From positions 992,001 to 1,056,000 of the forward strand of contig NZ_JAAMOX010000002.1 of the NCBI RefSeq assembly GCF_011758565.1: a DNA stretch of 64,000 nucleotides, in the 5' to 3' direction. Positions within the stretch are counted from its first letter, which is position 1. Each line of letters opens with the position of its first letter. The stretch is from Lysinibacter cavernae. Its GTDB lineage: Bacteria > Actinomycetota > Actinomycetes > Actinomycetales > Microbacteriaceae. The translations under genes were made by a program, and so were the position numbers. Shown piece by piece: positions 15,870 to 25,756 of the stretch. A model generated the notes under the pieces. It saw nothing but the letters and a program-made list of their open reading frames with translations. It was not told the DNA's origin and did no database searches.

Positions 15870-18800
15870 TCGCGCGACGTCAGCGGCCTCGAGTAAGCCG
15901 TCGGGTCAAGAGAGTTCTGCTAGTTTCCCGGATCGCTCTTGTGTTTGCAGTTGGTGGCGCCCTCGTGTGCGAGATGGCCGTGACGCCTGCCGCCGCGAGC
16001 CCAACCCTTCTCGCCGCCTATCAGGCTGAGCGCAACCTCGCTGAAGTGCGCGGGGCATCACAAACTCAGCAGGCAAAGTCTGAGGCCGCACTCGCGTTGA
16101 CGAAGAGCGAGCCGCTCGTGGATGCGGACATCACGCCCGGCCAGGAAACCGTACTGCGCGACGATGCCTCCGGAGTCCAGGCCACCTTCTCTGGCTACGA
16201 GATTGCCGAGAAACTCGATGTTGAGCTTTCCGCACTTCCGCAGCGGGTGGCCAAGCTAGCGGCAACCGAGACTGATCAGCAGGTGTTGACAACGCCTGTT
16301 GAGATTACGGCTACGGCTCCTGACGGAACCGAAGTGACGCAGTTTCCTGCGGACGTGACGCTGTCTGAGCCTGAGGAAGACATGCCTCAGGCCGTGACCG
16401 AGATGACTCCCGGAGTTGCGCTTGAGTTCCCGCTCGCGAAGGACAAGACGGAGGGGCTCGACCTTGGCTCCATCCGAATCGCCACTCGTGAGACCGATGG
16501 TGAGCCATGGGTTGAGATTCCTTCGTACTATGACGCCGAGGCAGGCATTGTGCGCGGTGAGTTGAACCACCTCTCGCAGTTTGTGGTGATCGGCAAGAAG
16601 TTTGTTCCGCCGCCAGGGCCAAAGATTGTGCTCGACCCCGACGACGATGTCGGACACACGACCGGTCCGAACGGACCCATGACTGAGCTACCGCAGAACA
16701 TCCGTCTGGCCCAGGGCGTGAAGACACTGCTGGCACAGCACTGCCGTGCCGACGTGACGATTACGCGTGAAGATCCAGCGCAGACGTACGTCTCGCAGGA
16801 CATTCGGGCTGGCATAGCCGCTGCTGCCAACGCAGATGTGACCATGACATTTGCGTTTGATGCTTGGCATGGGTATCCGTGGGGCCAGCTGGACGACGGT
16901 GGAAGCCAGATATTCCACAGGGGAGGCGTTGCTGATCAGCATCTGGCGGGCAAGCTCTTTGACAACATGCCGAATTTCACCTCTCGTCGTGCCATTCACA
17001 AAACGAGCGCTATGTTTCCTTATCCGGAGCTCAGAGGACTCCCCGGCATCGTCGCTCATATGGAAACGCTCTATATTGATCACAATTATGACCGGGTAGT
17101 TATCGACGAGGGCTTTCAAGCGACTGTTAACGGTGCATTTACGGGTATGGCGACTTTCCTCGAGGAGAGCGGATTCGACTGCCACGACCCTGCCGCGGGA
17201 GGCTGGCCGTCGCCACCCACAGACGCGGAGAAACAACGCTGGCGCCACTTGGGCTACCAGAATTACCTGATGTATGGTTCAGACCCTATTTCATTCTCGA
17301 CTGGTAACCTCATCGAAACTGAGCCGCTGTTTTCGCTTGAGGGAGCAGCCGGGCAGGCCATCGACCTCACGCTCGTTTATAACTCCCAGGACGGCAGACT
17401 TACTCGTACAGGTGCAGGATGGTCCTTCGGCCTCGGCGCCCGTGCCCAGCGCTTTGACGACGGCTCGGCCATGGTGGTCCGGGGCGACGGCGCTTCCTTT
17501 ATGTTCAATCCCGACGGTGCCGGTGGATTTGTCTCAGAGCCTGGCGTCTACCAGACGCTGACGGCTGGAGCCGACGGGCGCCTCACACTGAAGAGTAACG
17601 AGGGTGAGACTTGGGTGTTCGATACGTCGGATATCGAGGGAATCGGCGAGCTCGTGTCGCAGACCGACCGCGCCGGCAATACCTACACGCTCGCCTACGG
17701 CGCGGCGACCGATGCGAGTCAGTTCCTGCCGCTCGCCTCGATTACGGATGCTTCTGGTCAGATTGTGCAGGTTGGCTCTGACGCGTTGGGTCGAGTCTCA
17801 ACGTTCCGTCACCCAGACGGTCGAGTCTGGACGCTGAACTACAACGGCGCCGGTGATCTCGTGAACATCACTAATCCCGACGGGCGAGTTCGCGGTTTTA
17901 CCTACGACGACAAACACCAGCTGCTCACGGCAACCGACGCGAAAAACGTCACCTACCTCCGCAACGAGTATGATGCAGAGGGTCGCGTGGTCAAGCAGTG
18001 GGATGCTGAAGGTACCCTGCGCAAACTTGCCTACGACCCGGCAAAGGGCCAGACGACCTACACGGATAACGAAGGCTCCACGACGATTTTCCGCTACGAC
18101 TCGAAGTTCCGCATTACGGGAACAACCGAGGCATCCGGTGTGACCACTGGTTACACCTATGACGACAAGAACCAGGTCACGAGCTACACCAATGAGGCCG
18201 GTGATGTCTGGAAGTACACCTACGACGGTGCCGGAAATCTCACGAAAGAGACGAAGCCCGACGGCTCGTGGCTGCGCTACACCTACACTCCAACCGGTGA
18301 GGTGGCGTCGGTCACAGACCAGGGCGGCCCGGATGGTACTGACCGTACAACATCGTTTGAAATCAATGGCCGTGGCCAGGTCACCGCGACGCATTTCCCC
18401 GACGGGACAATCGAGAAGCGGCAGTATGACGCCGCTGGCAACCTCACCGTTATTACATCGCCCGGTGGCGGCAGCATCGTCAAAGAATACGACGGCAAGG
18501 GCAACCTGACGAAGACAACCGATAAAGCCGGCGCCGTGACAACGTTTGTCTACGATTTGGCAAACCGGGTGGTTTCCCAGACGGATGCCATGGGCGGCGT
18601 GACGACCTACGCCTACGACGGGGGTGACCGCGTTGTTTCCCAGACGGACCCACGTGGCGGTGTCACATCCTTTACGTATGATCAAAACGATCACCTCATC
18701 AAGCAGGTAGACCCTGTTGGTGCCGAGACCAGTTATGTGTGGGACGATCTGTTTCGCATGGTTCAGCAGACTGCTCCTGACGGTGGTGTGACGGAATACA

Positions 18801-21800
18801 CCTATACGACGGAGGACGAGCTCACCAAGATGGTTGACCCCGTTGGGGCTGTCACCGAGTTTGAGCTCGATGCCCAGTATCGAGCGGTTACTACTGTCGA
18901 CCCAGCTGGTGGACGTTGGGAGCGTGAGCTCGACAAGATTGGCAACGTGCTCAAAACGGTTGACCCCGAGGGTGCCGAAACGGCTACCGAGTACGACCGC
19001 GCTGGTCGGGTCACAAAGTCTGTCGACGCCACGGGCATCGTGAGCTCGACCGAATACGATATTGTCGGCCGCCCGCTCAAGCAGACAACAGCAAGCGCCG
19101 ATGGCACGCTTGAGAGCACTACCTCCATGACCTACGACATCATGGACCGCGTCGTCACGGTCACGGATCCGGCCGGTCGCGAGACCTCCATGACCTACGA
19201 TGTGGACGGCAATGTCCTGTCGCAGACGGATGCTGCTGGTCGAGTGTCACAGAACATCTATGACGTTGCCGGCCGGGTGACGAGCACCGTCAACCCTGTC
19301 GGCGATACCACCACAATTGTGTATGACGTTGCCGGCAACGTCTTGCAGAGCACAGATGAGGCCGGCCGGGTATCAACGTTTACGTATGATCAGTCCGGGC
19401 TCGTCTTGACGGAAACCGACCCTCTTGGCAACGTGGTGTCGCACGAATACGACGTTTTGGGCCGCGAAATAGCGGTGACTGATGCCAACGGCAACCGAAC
19501 CTCCACCGCGTATACGGTTGCTGGCCAAATTGCCTCGGTAACGGATGCCCTCGGTGGCGTCACGACGTATGGCTACGATCTTGCTGGTCGTCAAATATCG
19601 CTGACGAACGCGCGCGGTAACGAGACGAAGTACGTCTACGACGTGAGCGGGCAGCTCACCGAGGTGATCGAGGGGTACCTGGCGAATCCGCTTGAGTCTC
19701 TCGGAGGCTCAGGCGAGACCCCAACTGGCGACGCGCTGGAAAGCGCCATGGCCAAGGTTGGCAGTGACGTAAACTCGACCACCACATTTGAGTGGTCATC
19801 CACAGGCCAGAAGGTGAAACAGATTTCGCCGACCAAGGCCGAGACGGTATTTGAGTATGACGCCTCCGGGCGTGTCTTGAGCGAGCGTAACGCGCTCGGC
19901 AAACAGTGGACCTATCAGTACGACGGTCTTGGACGGTTACTCACTGAATCAGACGCCAATGGCGCATCGAAAAAGTACGAATACGACGAGGCTGGCCAGG
20001 TAACAAAGGTTGGTCAGGTGTCGTTTGAATACGATGCCGTTGGCCAAATGATCGCCATGACTGATCCTGAGGGCGTTTCAGGTTGGAAATACGACGAACT
20101 CGGTCAGATGACCGAACAGATCGACGTGCTCGGGGCGAAGGTTCGCTACGAGTACGACCCAACGGGTCTCATGACGAAGCTCACGATGCCGAAGAACCAG
20201 GTTGTTGAGTACACCTACGATGCGGCTGGGCGCCCCCTGGCGCTGCAGTCTGACGCAGGTGCTGTGGCCTACGAGTGGGATGCTGCCGGCAACCTAGCTC
20301 GCATGGTCCGCAACAGCTCGGCGAGTCAGGACAACGCTACTGCTTCCGGCACCAAGGCAGCGGCCGTGGAGGAAATATCTGAGCAGCCTGCACCCGCCGC
20401 AACCGGTGTCGTGACGTCATACGCTTATGACGCTCTGAACCGTCCAGTTTCGATCACGCATCAGACGCTCAACGAGAACGGGTTGACTTCGGCGAACCCA
20501 AACCTCACACAGAAGCAGAAAGTTCGTCGGTTGATCCCGAGCGGTACGGAACAAGTTACCTGCATCAACGCTTCTGGATACCTGGCCGATCGTGAGGCAG
20601 TGTCTTCGCTTGGGCGGGATTGTGTGAAGTCGTGGGATTACCTGGCCGACCGCACGTTGCCGTCCCCGGTTTCTCCGGTCGCAGCTGGCGATGCCATTGT
20701 GTTCGATTACACCTACGACGAGGCAGGAAATGTCTCGGAGGCGACACGGTCGATCGGAAACGCTTCGGTCATTGCTGCGCTCAAGCAGGCCGTTATCGCG
20801 CCGGATGATTCCGTTGATGACGGTGCTGCAGAAGGGACCGAGTCGGAAGGCCCAGCGGACGTTGATCCAGCGGTCTTGGCTACTATTCCCGGGTTGACGC
20901 AGGAGCAGCGCGATCAGTTGTTGGCTTCTCCGTTGGCACCGGCTGTGGATACGCGTGGCGTGTCGTACGATCGCATGGATCGGATGGTTGGGGTTGCAAG
21001 TTCTGATGGTGTAACCGAAACCTTCGCGTACGACCGGGGTGGTAATAGGACGCTATCTCGCGTGGAGTCACCTGGTGGTATTCGTGAGACGAAGTCCACG
21101 TTTAATGAGGTCGATCAGTTGTTGTCGCAGGTGACGAGTACTCCGGCGAAGGTTGAGCTGCCGGCGGCGAGTGCTTCTCGTTCGGATGCGTTGATCTCTG
21201 TTCCTGGTGAGGGAACTGAGAAGTCAGTGACGAAGTTTGAGTATGACTCGAACGGTAACCGTATCAAGCGAAACGTTGATGGTGAGCAGACGTCGTATGA
21301 GTACAACGATGAGAATCGTTTGACGAAGGTCACTTCGTTGGAGCGTGTGAGTGAGTTTGGGTATGACGGTCTTGGTCGTGAGGTGAAGCAGTCTGACACT
21401 ACTGAGCTGGGTACGTCGGAGACGACGAGCACGTGGAGTGGTGACAGTGTTGTGCAGCAGACGACAAAGACGGAGACCTCGTCGAAGGCTCCGTTCCAGG
21501 CTGGCCCAAACACGAAGCAATTGACGAGCCCGGGCGGTGACGCTGGTGAGGTGACGACGTTGGTTCGTGATTCCTTCGGTGATGTTGCGTTGCAGTCGAA
21601 GGGCGGTGAGGCGTCGTGGAGTTTGTTGGATAATTTGGGTTCGACGGCGGCGCAGGCTGTTGGTGGTCAGGTGACGGATCTTGCGTCGTATTCGGCGTGG
21701 GGTGTGCAGATGTTTGAGTCGTCGGGTTGGGACGCAGTTACTGGGTTTACTGGTGAGCGTTCGGATCCTGGTTATGGGTTGAATAACTATTTCTCGCGGA

Positions 21801-22558
21801 CGTATGACCCGTCGACTGGTGTGTGGTTGTCTCAGGATTCGTGGCGTGGGTTGATTGAGCAGCCGCAGTCGTTGGCGCGGTATGGGTACGTGACGAATAA
21901 CCCGGCTTCGCTGGTCGACGTACTCGGATATAAAGCTGCAAAGTGCTACACCAAATACACAAGCGCTTGTGGTCTTTGGGTCCCAAAAGTTCCGCAGACT
22001 GCTTTACTTGATCGTATGGTGAGCTCGGGGCGTGGAATTGTTGCGACGCCTGAGGAACAAGCGTATGCGGTGACACCACGACCCTATCAATATATGGCCC
22101 GACCCTCATCCAATCCGAACTCACCCGTTGGCGTTCATAAATTTGTGCCGGATAGGCATTGTCGCGTGCTTGCCAACGGCGTTTCACACTGCGTGAGTGA
22201 GTGGACAACGGGTATTGATTTGCCAATCGACCTCTTGGGGCATTTTTACTTTGGCGGAGGAGCGACCTATAACATCAACTGGAACTACTTCCGATATGAT
22301 CAATCGTTTTACGATTTTGCATACAATATCCCGGTTGGTGACCAGCGTAGTTACGCGCCGTTAGTTGAGAATCATTGGATGTACATGGCGATCGGTACGT
22401 ATAACGTGAGTCGAGTATCGATGAATTGTTTTGAGATATATGATCACTACGACTTTGAGCCAGATAAGGTTTCTAACCTTCCATATCATTTCTTTGATCT
22501 TGCTGACGACGCAGGTTTTGCAGAATCATTCGCTGTCAGATCATACGGTTGCTTCTAG
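15866..22558 (+). CDS. Giant RHS/YD-repeat polymorphic toxin with amidase-like N-domain
   Basis: 2230 residues. A basic N-terminus and hydrophobic helix (about 18-45) give a Sec signal or membrane anchor. Residues about 249-440 resemble an N-acetylmuramoyl-L-alanine amidase (Amidase_3) domain, starting KIVLDPDDDVGH with a later conserved-looking Glu and AWHG, although the usual DPGHGG is altered. A DUF6531-like opening (YGSDPISFSTGNLIETEPL, about 470) leads into dozens of YD repeats to about 1960, then an RHS core (YFSRTYDPSTGVWLSQDSW, about 1975). The last ~208 residues after VDVLGY are a non-repetitive tip that should be the toxin; its fold was not recognised. Likely a WapA-like contact-dependent weapon of a Gram-positive. 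The array downstream probably includes its immunity gene. Confidence 0.9.
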   Translation: MIARRQRPRVSRRVKRVLLVSRIALVFAVGGALVCEMAVTPAAASPTLLAAYQAERNLAEVRGASQTQQAKSEAALALTKSEPLVDADITPGQETVLRDDASGVQATFSGYEIAEKLDVELSALPQRVAKLAATETDQQVLTTPVEITATAPDGTEVTQFPADVTLSEPEEDMPQAVTEMTPGVALEFPLAKDKTEGLDLGSIRIATRETDGEPWVEIPSYYDAEAGIVRGELNHLSQFVVIGKKFVPPPGPKIVLDPDDDVGHTTGPNGPMTELPQNIRLAQGVKTLLAQHCRADVTITREDPAQTYVSQDIRAGIAAAANADVTMTFAFDAWHGYPWGQLDDGGSQIFHRGGVADQHLAGKLFDNMPNFTSRRAIHKTSAMFPYPELRGLPGIVAHMETLYIDHNYDRVVIDEGFQATVNGAFTGMATFLEESGFDCHDPAAGGWPSPPTDAEKQRWRHLGYQNYLMYGSDPISFSTGNLIETEPLFSLEGAAGQAIDLTLVYNSQDGRLTRTGAGWSFGLGARAQRFDDGSAMVVRGDGASFMFNPDGAGGFVSEPGVYQTLTAGADGRLTLKSNEGETWVFDTSDIEGIGELVSQTDRAGNTYTLAYGAATDASQFLPLASITDASGQIVQVGSDALGRVSTFRHPDGRVWTLNYNGAGDLVNITNPDGRVRGFTYDDKHQLLTATDAKNVTYLRNEYDAEGRVVKQWDAEGTLRKLAYDPAKGQTTYTDNEGSTTIFRYDSKFRITGTTEASGVTTGYTYDDKNQVTSYTNEAGDVWKYTYDGAGNLTKETKPDGSWLRYTYTPTGEVASVTDQGGPDGTDRTTSFEINGRGQVTATHFPDGTIEKRQYDAAGNLTVITSPGGGSIVKEYDGKGNLTKTTDKAGAVTTFVYDLANRVVSQTDAMGGVTTYAYDGGDRVVSQTDPRGGVTSFTYDQNDHLIKQVDPVGAETSYVWDDLFRMVQQTAPDGGVTEYTYTTEDELTKMVDPVGAVTEFELDAQYRAVTTVDPAGGRWERELDKIGNVLKTVDPEGAETATEYDRAGRVTKSVDATGIVSSTEYDIVGRPLKQTTASADGTLESTTSMTYDIMDRVVTVTDPAGRETSMTYDVDGNVLSQTDAAGRVSQNIYDVAGRVTSTVNPVGDTTTIVYDVAGNVLQSTDEAGRVSTFTYDQSGLVLTETDPLGNVVSHEYDVLGREIAVTDANGNRTSTAYTVAGQIASVTDALGGVTTYGYDLAGRQISLTNARGNETKYVYDVSGQLTEVIEGYLANPLESLGGSGETPTGDALESAMAKVGSDVNSTTTFEWSSTGQKVKQISPTKAETVFEYDASGRVLSERNALGKQWTYQYDGLGRLLTESDANGASKKYEYDEAGQVTKVGQVSFEYDAVGQMIAMTDPEGVSGWKYDELGQMTEQIDVLGAKVRYEYDPTGLMTKLTMPKNQVVEYTYDAAGRPLALQSDAGAVAYEWDAAGNLARMVRNSSASQDNATASGTKAAAVEEISEQPAPAATGVVTSYAYDALNRPVSITHQTLNENGLTSANPNLTQKQKVRRLIPSGTEQVTCINASGYLADREAVSSLGRDCVKSWDYLADRTLPSPVSPVAAGDAIVFDYTYDEAGNVSEATRSIGNASVIAALKQAVIAPDDSVDDGAAEGTESEGPADVDPAVLATIPGLTQEQRDQLLASPLAPAVDTRGVSYDRMDRMVGVASSDGVTETFAYDRGGNRTLSRVESPGGIRETKSTFNEVDQLLSQVTSTPAKVELPAASASRSDALISVPGEGTEKSVTKFEYDSNGNRIKRNVDGEQTSYEYNDENRLTKVTSLERVSEFGYDGLGREVKQSDTTELGTSETTSTWSGDSVVQQTTKTETSSKAPFQAGPNTKQLTSPGGDAGEVTTLVRDSFGDVALQSKGGEASWSLLDNLGSTAAQAVGGQVTDLASYSAWGVQMFESSGWDAVTGFTGERSDPGYGLNNYFSRTYDPSTGVWLSQDSWRGLIEQPQSLARYGYVTNNPASLVDVLGYKAAKCYTKYTSACGLWVPKVPQTALLDRMVSSGRGIVATPEEQAYAVTPRPYQYMARPSSNPNSPVGVHKFVPDRHCRVLANGVSHCVSEWTTGIDLPIDLLGHFYFGGGATYNINWNYFRYDQSFYDFAYNIPVGDQRSYAPLVENHWMYMAIGTYNVSRVSMNCFEIYDHYDFEPDKVSNLPYHFFDLADDAGFAESFAVRSYGCF

Positions 22559-22617
22559 GTGGGTAGTCTTAGTGCGACCTTGAACTGGCCAATATTGGCT
22601 GTTTGGATGGAGACTCC

Positions 22618-23100
22618 GTGACAAAACGGAAACCTATAAAGCCGCTGATGTATGCGGTGTCTACTTTGGTATCGATGTTGATCGTCATGCTTGTTGTGGT
22701 GCTGCTAAACCCGCGATTCCATTTTTCAAGTATTTGGTCACACCAAATTGATCTTGGCGATTATCAAATAGTCCAGTCCGATCCGTGGGGATTCGCTGTT
22801 GGTGATGGGAGCATGACAGTCGTGGTTTCTTCTGGGGTAGCAGCCTCCCTGTACGAATCCTCGGATGTTTTTTCTGGATGTGGTGTGTCATTTGAATGTT
22901 CCGGTGAAAGCTGGTTGAGCACGAATCAGGTCCGCTCCGTTGTCGGAACCGATTTTTTGCCTTCGACTGAAAATACTTCGGACTGGGTCTGTAGATTCAG
23001 GTATGAGTTAGGGACGGATATTAAGGAAGTGCAAAATTTAAATATCATTTGTTTGAATCAAAATACAAACCAACTTTTTCTGAGCTTCAGAAGTATCTGA
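22618..23100 (+). CDS. Single-pass membrane protein with four-cysteine outer domain; candidate immunity protein
   Basis: 160 residues from a GTG with GGAG five bases upstream. One transmembrane helix (about 10-31), then an external domain with four cysteines (GCGVSFEC, WVC and IIC). The same four-cysteine pattern and the neighbouring strands (YQIV..DPWG, WxCRxxY) recur in the gene at 27987, so these are paralogs. It is the first gene after the RHS toxin tip, the classical immunity position, and has lower GC than the housekeeping genes. Immunity function is inferred from position, not from homology. Confidence 0.75.
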   Translation: MTKRKPIKPLMYAVSTLVSMLIVMLVVVLLNPRFHFSSIWSHQIDLGDYQIVQSDPWGFAVGDGSMTVVVSSGVAASLYESSDVFSGCGVSFECSGESWLSTNQVRSVVGTDFLPSTENTSDWVCRFRYELGTDIKEVQNLNIICLNQNTNQLFLSFRSI

Positions 23101-23226
23101 TGAAGCCGCAATGGGGTATTTGTTATTCTCTTCCAAAAGACGATGCTTAGGAAGAACGGCGATTGCAGGTTTTTTGACTTGCAACGATGAGCGGTTTGCC
23201 CTTGGAGATGACTGCTTCTAGACACG

Positions 23227-23877
23227 TTGGGGTATAGCTCAAGCAACATGAGCACGTGCTATATCCGAGGCGGTCGTGTTGATTTTAAGACTCCGTCGGG
23301 TGCGCCCTTTGTTGGTGCGGCGCCGGGAGCCTATCGCAATCCTGCGACTGCTCCTCGGCATTGGATTACGTGTCATGTTGCAGGTCGGCTTGCGCATTGT
23401 CTGCTGGTTTCTCCACCACCTGTTGTACAAAAACCGACGCCGACCACCGGTCCGTCTCAAACGAAACCGAAGGGCGAAGCAAAGTCGCCGTCAAAAGATA
23501 CAAGCAAAGCGCCTGAACGTCATAACAAGACGTATGACCCGATTGGCCTTATCCTTGACGCTGTTTCGATAATTGGCGCATTCTCGTCATTACTTTGGTT
23601 CTATAGCCCTGCGGTTGTGCTCGGTAAAATTCTTGACAGTGCAGCCACATTCATGGGATGAATGCGGTCTCTCGTTAATCTCAGCGCTGGTGGCATAGCG
23701 GAGTGCATTATTGGCGCGGCATTTGCCTTTGTCGGTTGGAGAGGCTCAAACATCGCAGTAAAGTTTGAGGCACAATTTCGTCGACTCATTCGAGAAGGTC
23801 TTGAAAAAGTTGGCCAAATCCTAGGCACTGGATGGACAGCGGCACTTTCTGGGTCGCGAATCGCCACATCGGGTTGA
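23227..23877 (+). pseudogene. Displaced toxin-tip remnant split by an in-frame stop
   Basis: A frame from about 23227 encodes a polar, Pro/Lys-rich segment, then YDPIGLILDAVSIIGAF, which looks like the pre-toxin hydrophobic region seen in RHS or WapA C-terminal tips. A TGA at 23659-23661 interrupts the frame; reading continues directly from 23662 for 71 more codons (GGIAECIIGAAFAFVGWRG). Read through, it would be one protein of about 216 residues without an RHS core of its own. This fits an orphan toxin tip displaced from the main gene and since broken. A two-gene reading is also possible. Confidence 0.5.
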
Positions 23878-23952
23878 GAAGACAGTTCGATTGAGGGCAT
23901 TGAAAACAAAGTTCGAGAGATCTGCAGGAATAGTTGCAACGAGAGAGGTGCG

Positions 23953-24999
23953 ATGAACAACGAGATTGCTCGGGTGCCCGCTTTGAAGAGCGGTGTGTCT
24001 GCCTACACCTGGGGGAAACTTCAGAACCTCGTGTTTATTGTCTTCACCTCGGTAGTGGCGCTCGTAGCGCTCCGGGTGGTGCCTGTTTCACCTACAGTGT
24101 TTGATCTTTTCTTGAGGGCGGGAGGGGCGGCGGTTGCGGCATGTGTGATCCTTGTACCGATACTCTGGCTATTAGCGTCTAGGCGTGTGCGAGTCGAGAC
24201 TTCGTGTGGATATACGACGCTCTTCTACGATCATCCTGAGCTGTACCAGCTTCATTGGAAGACGGGGGCGGTTGTCCGGACACCAGAACAAGTTTCCCTG
24301 GCCCCCGGCCGAACGAATGCTGAAGCAGTCTGGGGATCCGGTCTGAAGCGACCATCAGCGTTGTCCGTCTTCACCATTTCGCTGCTCGTGATTGCCATCT
24401 ATTGGGCCTGCAGGCTTGCACTCGAAATTAGTCAAGTGAATTGGTCAGCTTCGACCGAGCCGCTGGATAAAGGGGCTTTGTTAGTGATTTCCTTGGGGAT
24501 CGCTGGAATCCCGTTGCTCATCATCTCGGCGTTTATGTATCCGGGATACTTGTCGAGGCGACGGGCGCTCCGGGCCCGTTTCCCCTCTGCAACTATTCTG
24601 GCGTACCTGCAAAGCGCAGAAACGCGAGGAGGCTTGGAACGATTGTGGGCAGAGTCTGCGCTCGATCCAGGCCCTTCCCCTCGGTTCGGCCCGAATGGTT
24701 CTGTTGTGATGGACCGCGACGGACTTGTGGTCTGGCAGGGATCAGCTCACGCATTGACGATGTTGGTGAGCGTTCCATGGGGGATGATTGCAGGCTGTTC
24801 GGCACGCCAAATGGACTATGTGGGCACGCCGTACTACGGCCTACGTTTTGAGGTCATTGTTGGTCAATCTCAGGTGCCGGTGACTTTCTTGGTTGTTGAG
24901 CGCAATGGAAAGCTCGTCTCGTCGCGTTTTCTAGGTCCCTCGCAGCGGTTGGTTGACAATATTAAAGAATCGTATGGATTTCTGTTTTCGAGACGCTGA
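23953..24999 (+). CDS. Four-helix membrane protein, GYTTL family; candidate immunity protein
   Basis: 348 residues from an ATG with AGAGAGG five bases upstream. Four transmembrane helices (about 25-45, 54-74, 138-156, 174-196) surround a cytoplasmic loop bearing CGYTTL at 85-90. After the fourth helix comes YLSRRRALRARFPSATI and a soluble C-terminal domain of about 130 residues with beta-strand character. A closely related protein is encoded at 29188 and a more distant one at 26908. Neither name nor function is known to me. Repeated occurrence behind an RHS toxin suggests immunity duplicates. Confidence 0.8.
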   Translation: MNNEIARVPALKSGVSAYTWGKLQNLVFIVFTSVVALVALRVVPVSPTVFDLFLRAGGAAVAACVILVPILWLLASRRVRVETSCGYTTLFYDHPELYQLHWKTGAVVRTPEQVSLAPGRTNAEAVWGSGLKRPSALSVFTISLLVIAIYWACRLALEISQVNWSASTEPLDKGALLVISLGIAGIPLLIISAFMYPGYLSRRRALRARFPSATILAYLQSAETRGGLERLWAESALDPGPSPRFGPNGSVVMDRDGLVVWQGSAHALTMLVSVPWGMIAGCSARQMDYVGTPYYGLRFEVIVGQSQVPVTFLVVERNGKLVSSRFLGPSQRLVDNIKESYGFLFSRR

Positions 25000-25102
25000 A
25001 ACCAGCTTGAGTCCATAGGCTGTTTTAGGAATTACTGGTTGGTTGGCTTGGTTTAATAAATATGCGTGACTGCTAGTGGCATAAGTTCAGGGAGCGTTCG
25101 GT

Positions 25103-25756
25103 ATGAGGTGGGAACGATATATCCCGTCCGGTTTTACCGTTCTCGGTCTAATGCTCATGGGTCTTGGTGCGTATGTCTTGCTGGAAGGGTATCCCAAGCC
25201 CGCAATGGTGCTCTTTCTGACGAGTGCGGTGCTTTTTATCCTGTCGATTGTGCTTTGGGTATTTATGCCAGTCCTGGCCAGTTATCGGAGAGCGCAGCGA
25301 GATATTGCTGAGCTTGAATCCACCGGGCTTACAGGCGAGTTTCTCTGGGTATATATCACTCGGCCAAACAGGAAAAAGCTCAAACAGTTTGTTCGAAGTC
25401 ACGATCTAGAGTTGTGTAAGTATCTTCATTCGCAAAGACAATTTGTGCTAATGATTAACCCGAAAGGTGTCTGGATTTTTCGGCAGGAAAGGGAACAACT
25501 CGTCGGCGAGATACTCATCTCGCGACGTGAACTTATTGAGGCAAAAAATGGCTATGTACGGGTGGCGACCGATTTGAGTCCGGCGCTTATTTTAGAGACG
25601 GTCAAGGGCCCAATCGCTGTTTCACCCCATTTGCGCGATCAATGGTATCCGGTCGTTTATCAGCCTTCCGATTTGCGAACCTTGCGTCTTAACCTGAATG
25701 CAATATTGATGGATGATCCTTCAACTGCTTCAGCAGAAGGGCATCAACTGTTTTGA
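25103..25756 (+). CDS. Two-helix membrane protein with PH-like cytoplasmic domain (copy 1)
   Basis: 217 residues. Two transmembrane helices (about 10-28 and 34-58), a basic helical linker, then a strand-rich domain with FVLMINPKGVWIFRQ, GPIAVSPH and the ending ILMDDPSTAS. The pattern suggests a membrane-tethered PH/GRAM-like domain. The next gene is a tandem duplicate with the same motifs. GGGAG about eight bases upstream supports the ATG. Family function unknown to me; in context a candidate immunity protein. Confidence 0.8.
   Translation: MRWERYIPSGFTVLGLMLMGLGAYVLLEGYPKPAMVLFLTSAVLFILSIVLWVFMPVLASYRRAQRDIAELESTGLTGEFLWVYITRPNRKKLKQFVRSHDLELCKYLHSQRQFVLMINPKGVWIFRQEREQLVGEILISRRELIEAKNGYVRVATDLSPALILETVKGPIAVSPHLRDQWYPVVYQPSDLRTLRLNLNAILMDDPSTASAEGHQLF

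Noticed and set aside
17300-21900. DNA repeat region or recombination cassette in the RHS gene
   Set aside because: The periodicity is protein-level YD repeats with diverged codons, not a nucleotide tandem repeat.
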